From contig CP025839.1 in the NCBI GenBank assembly GCA_002953655.1, forward strand, positions 1,860,001-1,924,000: a DNA stretch of 64,000 nucleotides, given 5' to 3'. The stretch's first letter is position 1; every line of letters starts with the position of its first letter. The position numbers and the translations under genes are program-made. The notes below the pieces were generated by a model. The model ran no database searches. It was not told where the DNA came from and saw nothing but the letters and a program-made list of their open reading frames with translations. Below are positions 17,064 to 25,520 of this stretch, in pieces. The stretch comes from Latilactobacillus sakei. Lineage in GTDB: Bacteria > Bacillota > Bacilli > Lactobacillales > Lactobacillaceae.

Positions 17064-17600
17064 TTAACGTTTAATCTTCTTGTAGTTTTCATCGAAGTAA
17101 CGACCTTCTTGAATATCTTCAATGATCCCATCATAGGGTGCTTCACTAATAACATCTTCGTTATTTTGACCTGCATCACCCATGTAAGTAATCGTGGCGA
17201 ATTCAGGGACTAGCATCTTAGGATATGTTTCGTATTTTTCACGAGATTCTTCCATTAATGCGATATGGTCATTTTGGTAAGTAACCGTAATTTCGGGATG
17301 TTCCTCAACCCATTTAGGGAAGAAAATCATACCATGTAATTTGTTTTCATTAGGCATAAAGTCTAGGGCAACATCCGTCCCTGTTGGTTCCGTCCAAGTA
17401 ATCTTGAAGACGCCATCTGTTAGCTTAACAATGTTAGCTTCTTGATCGCGAACCCAGCGGCCTGCAACCATCCCACCATGAATACGGTAGTCAACTGTGT
17501 GATCATTTTTAGCATACCATTCATATTGCCAACCATTGTCATATGTGTAAATAAAGTGTGTGCCTAAAAAGTCTTCTAGTTCTTTAAATTTTTTTGTCAT
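17064..17600 (-). CDS. padA: Phenolic acid decarboxylase
   Basis: 178 residues from the ATG at 17600, matching the usual PAD length. The frame extends five codons upstream, but GGAGGC lies inside those codons and serves the ATG at 17600. Typical PAD sequence is present: [34 protein letters not shown] and [13 protein letters not shown]. The enzyme non-oxidatively decarboxylates p-coumaric, ferulic and caffeic acids to vinyl phenols as detoxification. A PadR-type palindrome lies upstream, but no padR gene is adjacent. Confidence 0.93.
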   Translation of the reverse strand: MTKKFKELEDFLGTHFIYTYDNGWQYEWYAKNDHTVDYRIHGGMVAGRWVRDQEANIVKLTDGVFKITWTEPTGTDVALDFMPNENKLHGMIFFPKWVEEHPEITVTYQNDHIALMEESREKYETYPKMLVPEFATITYMGDAGQNNEDVISEAPYDGIIEDIQEGRYFDENYKKIKR

Positions 17601-17620
17601 TAAAATTGCCTCCAAATTAT

Positions 17621-17638
17621 CATGTATTTAATTACATG
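17621..17638. promoter_or_regulatory. Candidate PadR operator of padA
   Basis: CATGTATTTAATTACATG has 6-bp arms CATGTA/TACATG about 20 bp upstream of padA. PadR repressors of pad genes bind ATGTAA-type dyads in this position. Confidence 0.6.
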
Positions 17639-17684
17639 TTTTTATTACAATGTAAGTGTACGGCTGATTTAAAAATTTGTCAAC

Positions 17685-17733
17685 AAAAAAGAGCCGTCAG
17701 CACAAATATTCCTTTTGTCCTAACGCCTCTTTT
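17685..17733 (-). terminator. Terminator of adhP
   Basis: AAAGAGGCGTTAGGACAAA pairs with TTTGTGCTGACGGCTCTTT with a few mismatches, then a T-run on the minus strand. Confidence 0.75.
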
Positions 17734-17743
17734 AAACTTAACT

Positions 17744-18757
17744 TTATTTTGTAAAATCAATCACCATTCGGCCCGAAATCTTACCTTCAGCCATTTCAGT
17801 CATAATATCATTGATATCCGCTAATGGTCTGGTTTGAACGATTGGTGTCACTGCACCATCTGCTGCAAATTCAAAAGCCTCTGCTAAATCAGCCCGTGTC
17901 CCAACCAATGAACCAATTACTTCAATCCCATCTAACACCAATCTTGGAATTGAGAGGTCCATTGTTTCAACTGGGAGGCCCACAGCAACCACCTTACCGG
18001 TTGCACGAACAGCATCTACCGCTTGGTTGAATGCTACTTTAGAAACGGCCGTAATAACTGTTGCGTGAGCACCATCACCTGTCACTTCTTTAACGCGTGC
18101 TACAACATCTTCTTTTTTGTCATTAATAATGATATCAGCACCCAGTTCTTGAGCCAAGGCTAACTTATCATCATTAATATCTACTGCTATCACTTTGGCA
18201 TTAAAAACGTTCTTCGCATATTGAAGGGCCAAGTTTCCTAAGCCACCCATCCCAAAAATCACTAGCCATTGTCCGGGTTGCACGCCTGAAACTTTAATCG
18301 CCTTATAGGTTGTAACACCGGCACAAGTGATACTGCTAGCGGCAACTGGATCCAATTTTTCAGGCACCTTCACTGCATAATCGGCTGTCACAATGCATTC
18401 TTCAGCCATCCCACCATCAACTGTATAACCCGCATTTTGTGCTTGCCGGCAGAAGGTTTCTTGTCCGTTCACACAATAATCACAGTGTCCACAACCTTGG
18501 AAGAACCAAGCAACGCTGACCCGATCGCCCACTTTTAATGAGGTCACTTCTGAACCAATTTCACTTACGACCCCAATCCCTTCATGTCCCAAGACACGAC
18601 CAGGAACTTCACCGAAATCACCATTTTTAACATGCAAATCGGTGTGACAAACACCGCAGTATTCCATCTTAACGAGCGCTTCATTAGCCTTAATAGGTCG
18701 TAATTCCTTATCAATAATATCAACTGTATGGTTTTTGTTTGCGACTGCTGCTTTCAT
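17744..18757 (-). CDS. adhP: Zinc-dependent alcohol dehydrogenase
   Basis: A 337-residue medium-chain dehydrogenase. Catalytic zinc region: Cys37/His38 (CGVCHTD) and His58-Glu59 (GHEG). Structural zinc cysteines 89, 92, 95 and 103 in the GCGHCDYC segment. The NAD-binding GMGGLG follows near 170. It interconverts ethanol or other alcohols and aldehydes with NAD(H). Own promoter, own cre site and own terminator, so it is a catabolite-controlled single gene. Confidence 0.92.
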   Translation of the reverse strand: MKAAVANKNHTVDIIDKELRPIKANEALVKMEYCGVCHTDLHVKNGDFGEVPGRVLGHEGIGVVSEIGSEVTSLKVGDRVSVAWFFQGCGHCDYCVNGQETFCRQAQNAGYTVDGGMAEECIVTADYAVKVPEKLDPVAASSITCAGVTTYKAIKVSGVQPGQWLVIFGMGGLGNLALQYAKNVFNAKVIAVDINDDKLALAQELGADIIINDKKEDVVARVKEVTGDGAHATVITAVSKVAFNQAVDAVRATGKVVAVGLPVETMDLSIPRLVLDGIEVIGSLVGTRADLAEAFEFAADGAVTPIVQTRPLADINDIMTEMAEGKISGRMVIDFTK

Positions 18758-18781
18758 AATGGCACCTCTTTAATTAGTTTT

Positions 18782-18795
18782 TGAAATCGTTTCCA
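18782..18795. promoter_or_regulatory. Candidate cre site of adhP
   Basis: TGAAATCGTTTCCA (TGGAAACGATTTCA on the other strand) matches the cre consensus with one mismatch; just downstream of the -10 box. Confidence 0.6.
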
Positions 18796-18801
18796 TAACT
18801 T

Positions 18802-18830
18802 ATTATAGCGCATAAATATTTTTTTCACAA
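18802..18830 (-). promoter_or_regulatory. Promoter of adhP
   Basis: Minus strand TTGTGA (18825-18830), 17-bp spacer, TATAAT (18802-18807). The arms GCGCATAA (18808-18815) and TTATGCGC (18838-18845) bracket the -35 box and may be the napA terminator or an operator. Confidence 0.8.
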
Positions 18831-18854
18831 TCTTTTATTATGCGCTTAGTGCGA

Positions 18855-20015
18855 TTATTCAGTTGTTGCCAATTGTTTTTTAATCGCTGATTTTAAAATG
18901 AACGGTGCTAAAATCGTTGTTAAAATAATGACGAAAATAATCGCCGAGTAATACATTTCGCTTAGTAGCTTTGCTGTGTAGCCGATTTGTGCAATAATTA
19001 ACGCCATCTCGCCCCGCGAAATCATGGCAGCGCCAATCGTGTAAGCACCCGCATATGGAATACCCATCATTTTGGCACCCCAGCCACTGCCTAAAAGTTT
19101 TGCCAAAACAGCCAAGATTGTTAAGACAATAATAAAGACGAAATGCCGGTTTAAATCAGTAAACGTCATCGATAACCCGATGCTAACGAAAAACACCGGA
19201 ATAAAGACTGTATAGCCTAGCGGTTCGATATGCCGACTGATCTCAGTTTGATACGGCGTCTGCGAAATCGCAATCCCTGCGAAAAAAGCGCCAACAACTG
19301 CGCTCAAATCAACAAGTTCCGCCAACCAGACAAAAACAAAACAAATGACTAACGACATAATTGCGTTAGCATAAGGTACTAATAACCGTTGGCTGAGATG
19401 CATTACACCTGGTACTAACCATTTAACACTGAAGTAAACCACAATGAAAAAAGCAATCTGTAAAGCAAAGGTCAGACCAAGTCCCATCTGGTTAGGCGCG
19501 GCGGTTGCTAATTGCGAACCAAACAAACTAGTCAAAACGCTCAAAATGATGACCGCTAACAGATCATCGACGACCGCAGCCCCTAAAATAATCGTGCCTT
19601 CACGACTTTCAAGCACGTTTAATTCCCGCAAGACTTCGACCGAAATCGAGACTGAAGTCGCGGCAAAAATGACACCGATAAATAGACTTTCCAATTGATT
19701 GATGCCAAAAGCTAAACTCATGGCATAAATTAATCCCACTGGCACAATTACGCCCAAAATCGCAACGACCACACTAGGTTTAAAATATTTCTTTAAAAGC
19801 GTTAAGTTACTCTCAAGACCAGCTGTAAACATCAATAAGACAACGCCAATCTCCGAAAAAGTATGAATAAAGCTATTCTCATGTAAAATCCCCAATAACG
19901 CAGGGCCCAGAATGATGCCGACAAGCAGCTGACCAATCACCGCCGGCATGCCGATCCGTTTACTAAGATGACCAGCTAACAGGGTACTAATTAAAATAAT
20001 TGCTAATGTTGCCAT
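18855..20015 (-). CDS. napA: NapA-type Na+(K+)/H+ antiporter (CPA2 family)
   Basis: 386 residues from the ATG at 20015, preceded by GGAGGG at a good distance. The frame extends 28 codons upstream through a terminator-like hairpin, which argues against the longer form. About twelve membrane helices. The CPA2 signature appears as RIGMPAVIGQLLVGIILGP, VVDDLLAVIILSVL (the ion-binding Asp pair) and AFFAGIAIS. It exchanges Na+ or K+ for protons across the membrane. Size equals Enterococcus NapA. Divergent from a P-type ATPase gene. Confidence 0.82.
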   Translation of the reverse strand: MATLAIILISTLLAGHLSKRIGMPAVIGQLLVGIILGPALLGILHENSFIHTFSEIGVVLLMFTAGLESNLTLLKKYFKPSVVVAILGVIVPVGLIYAMSLAFGINQLESLFIGVIFAATSVSISVEVLRELNVLESREGTIILGAAVVDDLLAVIILSVLTSLFGSQLATAAPNQMGLGLTFALQIAFFIVVYFSVKWLVPGVMHLSQRLLVPYANAIMSLVICFVFVWLAELVDLSAVVGAFFAGIAISQTPYQTEISRHIEPLGYTVFIPVFFVSIGLSMTFTDLNRHFVFIIVLTILAVLAKLLGSGWGAKMMGIPYAGAYTIGAAMISRGEMALIIAQIGYTAKLLSEMYYSAIIFVIILTTILAPFILKSAIKKQLATTE

Positions 20016-20031
20016 TTTTAATTCCCTCCAT

Positions 20032-20089
20032 AAAAAAAGCGCACCAAAATTCCCTTCTACCACCCTAAAGAAGGAAATCTTGAATGCGC
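20032..20089 (-). promoter_or_regulatory. Terminator-like hairpin in the napA leader (possible attenuator)
   Basis: On the minus strand GCGCA pairs with TGCGC, and AAGATTTCCTTCT with AGAAGGGAATTTT. The loop contains AGGGTGGT, and seven T follow directly, only ~17 bp before the napA ATG with the Shine-Dalgarno sequence just after. This is the layout of a leader that can stop transcription before the gene. An upstream TTGTAA, 17-bp spacer, TAGCAT with TG extension is a possible promoter. Confidence 0.6.
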
Positions 20090-20250
20090 AATGCTTCAAC
20101 CGAATTTTTTCAATTGTATAATTATGCTACCATATCAAGCACTTAATTACAAAAGTATTGCTTAGTTATTGCTAATAATTCTTATTAGATTGACACGGAA
20201 TCAGTTTCTTGATAATTTAAATATAGAGACTATTCAGGAGGTGAACGTTT

Positions 20251-20319
20251 TTGAAAGATAACCCCGACGCTGTGGCGTGTTATTGCTTACGAAGCAATCT
20301 TTATTGGCGAAAGGAATAA
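20251..20319 (+). CDS. Possible 22-residue leader peptide upstream of the P-type ATPase
   Basis: TTG start nine bases after a very strong AGGAGGTG (20236-20243), then 22 codons ending in TAA at 20317-20319. The peptide contains Cys10 and Cys12 (ACYC) and ends RKE. Within and after it the RNA can form ATTGCTT/GAAGCAAT and GACGC/GCGT hairpins. It ends 48 bp before the ATPase start, which has its own AAAGGAG. It could be a regulatory upstream ORF; no known leader peptide was recognised. Confidence 0.45.
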   Translation: MKDNPDAVACYCLRSNLYWRKE

Positions 20320-20367
20320 TGGATTTGATTTTAACTATTATGAATTTCAATATAAAGGAGATTAACA

Positions 20368-23028
20368 ATGACAACCCAGATTAACCCTTACAATCAATCG
20401 ATTGAGGACTTACAAAAAGATTACCCGGGAAATGATTTTGAACAAGGCCTTTCCCAAGTCGAGGCACAAAAACGTTTAGCCACAAACGGCCCTAATAAAC
20501 TAGAAAGTAAGAAAACACCTAAATGGCGTCTTTTCATTCGTCAATTTAATAACCTCATTATCTACATCTTAATTGCTGCAGCGCTACTGACAACTTTGAT
20601 GGGGCATTATTCCGATGCCATCATTATTGGTTTAGTGGTCATCATCAATGCGATTATCGGTTACTACCAAGAAGCCAACGCCTCAGATGCACTTGAACGC
20701 ATTAAAGATTTATTAGCGACCGAAGCAACCGTTTATCGCGACGGTCAACGAATCGATATTCCCACCGAAGATTTAGTGGTTGGTGATGTCGTCTTCTTAG
20801 AAGCCGGCGATAGCATCCCTGCTGATTTAAGAATTGTCGATACCGATAACTTACGTCTGGAAGAATCAGCATTAACTGGTGAGGCCGATTCAGTCGATAA
20901 ACGGGCAGCAACCCTCACACCGACAACCGTTCCATTAGCCGATCAAGTTAATATGGCATTTGCCTCAACCTCTGTTACTAACGGGAGCGGCCTAGGCGTG
21001 GTTGTGGCGACTGCTGAACAAACTGAAATTGGACAGATTTCAAAAGCCGTTACACAGACACAAAGTCGTCCAACACCACTGACTCGTGAGATTAACAAAT
21101 TAGGGGCTGGCGTTTCTTACGTGATTATTGCCGCTGCCATCTTATTATTCATCTTAGGTTTTATCAGCGGCCTCTATTCATTACCGGTACTGGCCATCGC
21201 CATCGTTACGATGGTTGTTGGCTCAATTCCAGAAGGACTTCCTGCCACAACATCCGTTATTTTAGCCATGGGTGTTAGTGATATGGCTAAAAATAAACAC
21301 GCGATTGTCAAAACCCTCCCTGCTGTTGAGACGTTAGGTTCAGTTGATGTCATTGCAACTGACAAAACTGGGACCTTAACGAAAAATGAAATGACAGTCA
21401 AAGATATTGTCACTGCTGACCAAATTTACCATGTTTCTGGTAACGGTTATGCACCTGAGGGCCAAATTCAACAAGCTGATCAACCGGCCGTTATTGATGA
21501 CACCCTCGCCTTATTCTTAGAAGCTGGATTTGAAGCCAATGATACCACTCTCTTCAAATCAGATGAGGGTTGGTCAATTAACGGTGAACCAACCGACGGT
21601 GCCTTTTTAACGGTCTATCACAAAGGCTACACGATTGATCAAGCGCCTCAAAATACCGAAATTGATATGTTACCGTTTGATTCTGATTATCGCTACATCG
21701 CTAAATTAGTTCAAACAACAACCGGCCAACGCCGCCTCTACATTAAGGGCTCACCAGATAAATTATTCCCGATGGCGCAACAAAAAGATGCCGCCTTCCC
21801 ACTAGACACTTGGAATCAACACGTCCAACGACTCTCAGAACAAGGTAAGCGGGTCGTGGCTGTTGGGTATCTTGATGTCCCAACATCAACAACGACGATT
21901 ACCCACGAAGGACTTAACAAGGGGATTATCTTGCTTGGTTTAGCCGGCATTATCGATCCACCTCGTGACGAAGTCATTCAAGCCCTGGCCGAAATGAATG
22001 CAGCTGGTGTCGACGTTAAAATGATTACCGGCGATCACCCCCTAACCGCCAAAGCAATTGGTGAAAAACTAGGCTTAGCACCAGTCATCAAAGCAATCAC
22101 TGGTCCTGAATGGGATCAATTAGCCCCTGAAGATAAAGCAATTGCCGCAGTTGAACATCAAGTTTTCGCGCGTACCACCCCTAGCAACAAACTTGAAATC
22201 GTCGAAGCCCTTCAAAAACAACATAAAGTGACGGCAATGACCGGTGACGGTGTCAATGATGCCCCTGCTTTAAAACGGGCCGATATTGGCGTCGCAATGG
22301 GCATTAAAGGGACCGATGTTGCCAAAGACTCGGCGGATATGATTTTAACCAACGATAACTTTGCCACCATGTCTGTCGCAATTCAAGAAGGGCGACGAAT
22401 TTACGATAATATCAAAAAGAGTATTCTCTTCTTATTACCAACGTCATTTGCGGAAGGTTTAATTATTGCCTTCACGATTTTAATGCAACAATCAATGCCA
22501 CTCCAAGCTGCGCAGTTACTCTGGATTAACATGGTTTCGGCAATTACGATTCAATTTGCCTTCATCTTCGAACCAGCTGAAGATGGGATCATGGCGCGGG
22601 CCCCACGCAAAACGGGTCAAACTTTAATGAACAAACACGACATCTTCCAGATGGCCTATGTATCGGTCTTAATGGCTTTGATTGCCTTATGGGCCTATGA
22701 CTGGTTACTCGGCCAGGGTGTTGATCAAGTGACCGCAAGCACGATGATGGTCAACATTATCGTGATCAGTAAGATTTTCTACCTCTTCAACATTCGGACA
22801 ACGAAGCTAGCCTTTTCAAAGGCCTTCTTCTCAAATCCAAAAGCGTTCGGAATCATTGCCGGCATGATTGTCCTCCAATTGATTCTGACTTACGTACCGT
22901 TTATGCAAAAACTATTCTATACAGAACCACTAACAGTATTAGAATGGGCGGTATCAATTGGCGCTGGCTTCTTAATTCTGATTATCACGGAATTTGATAA
23001 GATTATCCGCCTTAAAATAAAACGATAA
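20368..23028 (+). CDS. Cation-transporting P-type ATPase (type II)
   Basis: 886 residues. Motifs: actuator LTGEADSV (~169-176), helix-4 IPEGLPATTS (~287-296), phosphorylated Asp332 in DKTGTLT, hinge TGDGVNDAPALKRADIG, and about ten membrane helices. PEGLP places it near the Ca2+/Na+ pumps. Helix 6 reads WINMVSAITIQFAFIFEP where Ca2+ pumps have NxxTD, so one calcium-coordinating Asp is missing and ion choice is uncertain. It is divergent from a Na+/H+ antiporter, so a sodium or potassium role is possible. ATG with AAAGGAG; strong terminator after. Confidence 0.88.
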   Translation: MTTQINPYNQSIEDLQKDYPGNDFEQGLSQVEAQKRLATNGPNKLESKKTPKWRLFIRQFNNLIIYILIAAALLTTLMGHYSDAIIIGLVVIINAIIGYYQEANASDALERIKDLLATEATVYRDGQRIDIPTEDLVVGDVVFLEAGDSIPADLRIVDTDNLRLEESALTGEADSVDKRAATLTPTTVPLADQVNMAFASTSVTNGSGLGVVVATAEQTEIGQISKAVTQTQSRPTPLTREINKLGAGVSYVIIAAAILLFILGFISGLYSLPVLAIAIVTMVVGSIPEGLPATTSVILAMGVSDMAKNKHAIVKTLPAVETLGSVDVIATDKTGTLTKNEMTVKDIVTADQIYHVSGNGYAPEGQIQQADQPAVIDDTLALFLEAGFEANDTTLFKSDEGWSINGEPTDGAFLTVYHKGYTIDQAPQNTEIDMLPFDSDYRYIAKLVQTTTGQRRLYIKGSPDKLFPMAQQKDAAFPLDTWNQHVQRLSEQGKRVVAVGYLDVPTSTTTITHEGLNKGIILLGLAGIIDPPRDEVIQALAEMNAAGVDVKMITGDHPLTAKAIGEKLGLAPVIKAITGPEWDQLAPEDKAIAAVEHQVFARTTPSNKLEIVEALQKQHKVTAMTGDGVNDAPALKRADIGVAMGIKGTDVAKDSADMILTNDNFATMSVAIQEGRRIYDNIKKSILFLLPTSFAEGLIIAFTILMQQSMPLQAAQLLWINMVSAITIQFAFIFEPAEDGIMARAPRKTGQTLMNKHDIFQMAYVSVLMALIALWAYDWLLGQGVDQVTASTMMVNIIVISKIFYLFNIRTTKLAFSKAFFSNPKAFGIIAGMIVLQLILTYVPFMQKLFYTEPLTVLEWAVSIGAGFLILIITEFDKIIRLKIKR

Positions 23029-23033
23029 GCGCC

Positions 23034-23077
23034 AAAAAGGGACTGGGCAAATTTACTTTTGCACAGTCCCTTTTTTT
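23034..23077 (+). terminator. Terminator of the P-type ATPase gene (also usable by the convergent gene)
   Basis: AAAAAGGGACTG...TTTGC stem with CAGTCCCTTTTT and seven T on the plus strand. Confidence 0.9.
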
Positions 23078-23092
23078 ATACAGCAACGTGTT

Positions 23093-24094
23093 CTATAGTC
23101 GACTAATCACTTCGTCGACATTTTTAATTTCAACCGACATTGTGCCATCTGGATGATTGATAAATTCGAACAAATCAGGATTTTGATAGACGTCAATTGG
23201 AACAATTAATTCAATTCCGTTCGATAATTTTAGTTTTTGCTTACCATACTTCTTCTCAGCAATTTCACGTACTGCGGGCGAAATGGGCGCATCTGCTGGT
23301 GCCTTTTCAACCATTGCCGCTTTAAATTCAGTTTGCGCTGAGACATTGTCTTTGAAAACTTTAGCGGCAACATCCTGCGTATTAATTTCGCCCTTTGCTT
23401 CAATCGTTTCGTAAATCGCCTCTTTAACGTTGGCAACAATATCATGCTTGGCGACTTCGAACTTCGCGCCGATTTTTTCAGCAGCCTTCTTAACGACCCG
23501 TACATTTTCTTCTAATGAAGGCTGTGGTTCACTCTCAATGACTTCAGTTGACAGATATGGTCGTTTATCCCCAGAGAAGGTATATTGTTTTTCAATTAAC
23601 TCAAACCCTAAGGTCTGTAAATTGATGGCAAATCCTTCATCCGCTTTTTGTGTCTTATTAGACAGAATTGATTGATGAATAATTAATTGATTGGTTAATG
23701 GGCCATCTTCAGCGTTCACGTAGTGTGTATAAGCTTCATGGTAATTAACCTTCAAAAAAGCGACATAGGCCTGTGTATCCTGTTCATAAAGGGCAATGAA
23801 AACATCGGCACTAGGAGCATCATCACTTTTTTGATAAGCTTGATACCATTTATCCACAAGTTGTTGACTAACACCCGTAAAGTCTGAAGCAATATTCAAC
23901 AATTGATTAGCAACCTCCGAACCTTGCCGAATGACCCCCGTCTTGCTCTGTGCGGATGATAACTTCTTGATTTTATTCGTCAAATAATCCCGGGTGTTCC
24001 CGTTGGTTAAATCAAGTGGCTGTTGTGAATAAATCGGTGCCCCTAATTCGCGATCAACCACTTGTAATATAGCTTGTTTTAAATAAATATCCAC
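23093..24094 (-). CDS. Nucleoid-associated protein (NA37/NdpA-like)
   Basis: A 333-residue cytoplasmic protein. The layout, with an N-terminal MDIYLKQAILQVVDRELGAP segment, FIALYEQDTQAYVAFLKVNY in the middle and KKYGKQKLKLSNGIELIVP near the C-terminus, fits the 37-kDa nucleoid-associated protein family (YejK/NdpA). It starts with GTG at 24094 after GGGGGA. Family members associate with DNA; function in Gram-positives is little known. A probable ncRNA or long leader lies directly upstream. Confidence 0.75.
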   Translation of the reverse strand: MDIYLKQAILQVVDRELGAPIYSQQPLDLTNGNTRDYLTNKIKKLSSAQSKTGVIRQGSEVANQLLNIASDFTGVSQQLVDKWYQAYQKSDDAPSADVFIALYEQDTQAYVAFLKVNYHEAYTHYVNAEDGPLTNQLIIHQSILSNKTQKADEGFAINLQTLGFELIEKQYTFSGDKRPYLSTEVIESEPQPSLEENVRVVKKAAEKIGAKFEVAKHDIVANVKEAIYETIEAKGEINTQDVAAKVFKDNVSAQTEFKAAMVEKAPADAPISPAVREIAEKKYGKQKLKLSNGIELIVPIDVYQNPDLFEFINHPDGTMSVEIKNVDEVISRL

Positions 24095-24162
24095 AATATA
24101 TCCCCCGCATTCATCTCACACAATTTGCTTCCACTAGCGTATCAGCATCGTTCCCATTTAGC

Positions 24163-24208
24163 AACATCAAAAAAGACTGAAGCAGCTGCCTCAGTCTTTT
24201 TTGATGTT
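24163..24208. terminator. Strong bidirectional terminator of the ncRNA candidate
   Basis: Perfect 18-bp arms (AACATCAAAAAAGACTGA and its complement) around a 10-base loop, with internal A6/T6 tracts. Confidence 0.9.
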
Positions 24209-24402
24209 GATCCGTGTCTAATCACAAGTTAAGCACTCGTAATTACGATAATTAATCGTCTCCGATACTCTCGCTCCATACTGAGCATTAATGACACCCT
24301 TATTAAGGCATTACTCCCCCCGAAATAACGCTTAATATCAAGCAGTGTCCTTATCTAGCTGCCCTTAGGCTATTGTACAATACCCTTCAATAGTCTATAA
24401 CC
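24163..24402 (-). ncRNA. Probable structured ncRNA (or long leader) of ~240 nt
   Basis: On the minus strand a promoter (24409-24437) is followed by ~240 bp without an ORF and a very strong terminator ending at 24163. Predicted pairings: CTATTG/CAATAG near the 5' end; GACAC/GTGTC enclosing TATTAAG/CTTAATA, which encloses CGTTATT/AGTAATG with an apical TCGGGGGG loop; and TCGTAATTACGA further on. Not recognised as tmRNA, SRP RNA or RNase P RNA; 6S RNA could not be confirmed. Since ndpA starts 69 bp after the terminator, a leader attenuator is the alternative. Confidence 0.6.
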
Positions 24403-24408
24403 GATATT

Positions 24409-24437
24409 ATTATACCCCAAAACAATTATTATGACTA
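24409..24437 (-). promoter_or_regulatory. Promoter of the ncRNA candidate
   Basis: TAGTCA (24432-24437), 17-bp spacer, TATAAT (24409-24414) on the minus strand. Confidence 0.65.
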
Positions 24438-24462
24438 TGCCCGCTAGTGCCCATTTTTTAAC

Positions 24463-24508
24463 AAAAAAGGAACATTGATGATAAAATGACATTTATCCCA
24501 ACATTCCT
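24463..24508 (-). terminator. Terminator of the serine hydrolase gene
   Basis: GGAATGTT and AATGTTCC with ATAAA/TTTAT form the stem; six T follow on the minus strand. Confidence 0.8.
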
Positions 24509-24518
24509 CTTAGACTAT

Positions 24519-25505
24519 TTATTTTTGAAACGCCGCCAAGCTTAAAGCGCCAATTGCTTGGCGTTCAGCTGTTGGATTTTGAACTTGATTTGTTAAAACA
24601 ACAATTGCAAACGGATCGTTAGCTTTAAAGACGATGCCCACATCATTTTCAACATCGGCTAATTCCCCGGTCTTATTGGCAACTACCGTATTGGCAGGTA
24701 ATTGGCTGGGAATCTTAGTCCGCGTTTGTTGCCCCTTCATAATCGTCAACATCTTATTATAAGGTGCCTGATCACGATTTTGATAGAGCTGGTTCAAAAA
24801 TTGTAAGACGTCTTTCACGGACGTATAGTTATCCAACCCTTGACTACGAGCTGCATCGTCTAACATCTTCCGTTCTAACTTAGTCTGTGTATAACCTTGT
24901 TGTTGAATATATTGGTTAATTTCAGTCATCCCTGCAAAATCAATCAACAAGTTAGTGGCGTTATTATCACTTTGTTGAATCATCAATTGAATCCACTCAT
25001 CGACTGAATGGTTATCAATGTAATGGCCCCCGGAAATCTTACCTTGTTTAATCTGATCAAATAGATAATCCATGATGAATAACTTAATCACACTAGCCGA
25101 AATAAAAGGTTGATCTTGATTACTACCGACTGAGCGTTTGGTGTTGTAGTAATAGACACCATACCCGACCTTTTGCGCATTAGCGGTTAGATTTTGCGTC
25201 TCAAAGGTTAACGCTTTTTCAGTGGGTTGCTTCTTCGTTTTTTCAGTTGCTTGGGCCGTTTGTTTAATTGCTTTTTGTGACCGGCTAGCCGCTAATTTGC
25301 GAGCTTTTTTGGACTGCGTTTTTTTGCGAGCAACCAGTGATTCGTGCTGGGCTCGACTTTGAGCGGCTTGATTTTGATGATTTTTTACGACCGCGATGCC
25401 AATCCCAACCGCAATGATCACGATGATGCCCACAACAACGACTAGTATGTTTCGACCTAAGCGTTGATTCTTTTGCTTACTAAACTTTTCTCTACGCGGT
25501 TCCAT
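24519..25505 (-). CDS. Membrane-anchored serine hydrolase, class A beta-lactamase fold
   Basis: 328 residues: basic N-terminus, one membrane helix (about 19-40), a Lys/Ala/Gln-rich linker to ~100, then an extracellular beta-lactamase-like domain. All three motifs are present: Ser138-V-I-Lys141, Ser179-Asp-Asn181 and Lys278-Thr-Gly280. An Omega-loop Glu was not obvious, so a penicillin-binding or D,D-peptidase-like role is as likely as beta-lactamase. It is 15 bp downstream of a zinc-ribbon membrane protein gene and probably co-transcribed with it. Confidence 0.8.
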   Translation of the reverse strand: MEPRREKFSKQKNQRLGRNILVVVVGIIVIIAVGIGIAVVKNHQNQAAQSRAQHESLVARKKTQSKKARKLAASRSQKAIKQTAQATEKTKKQPTEKALTFETQNLTANAQKVGYGVYYYNTKRSVGSNQDQPFISASVIKLFIMDYLFDQIKQGKISGGHYIDNHSVDEWIQLMIQQSDNNATNLLIDFAGMTEINQYIQQQGYTQTKLERKMLDDAARSQGLDNYTSVKDVLQFLNQLYQNRDQAPYNKMLTIMKGQQTRTKIPSQLPANTVVANKTGELADVENDVGIVFKANDPFAIVVLTNQVQNPTAERQAIGALSLAAFQK

Positions 25506-25520
25506 CTGTCATCCTCACCT

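Noticed and set aside
20032-20089. T-box riboswitch before napA
   Set aside because: Only AGGGTGG in the loop matches; no stem I specifier region, and the gene is not amino-acid related.
24163-24402. 6S RNA identity for the ncRNA candidate
   Set aside because: The 5' and 3' ends do not show the expected closing stem by eye, so no family name is given.
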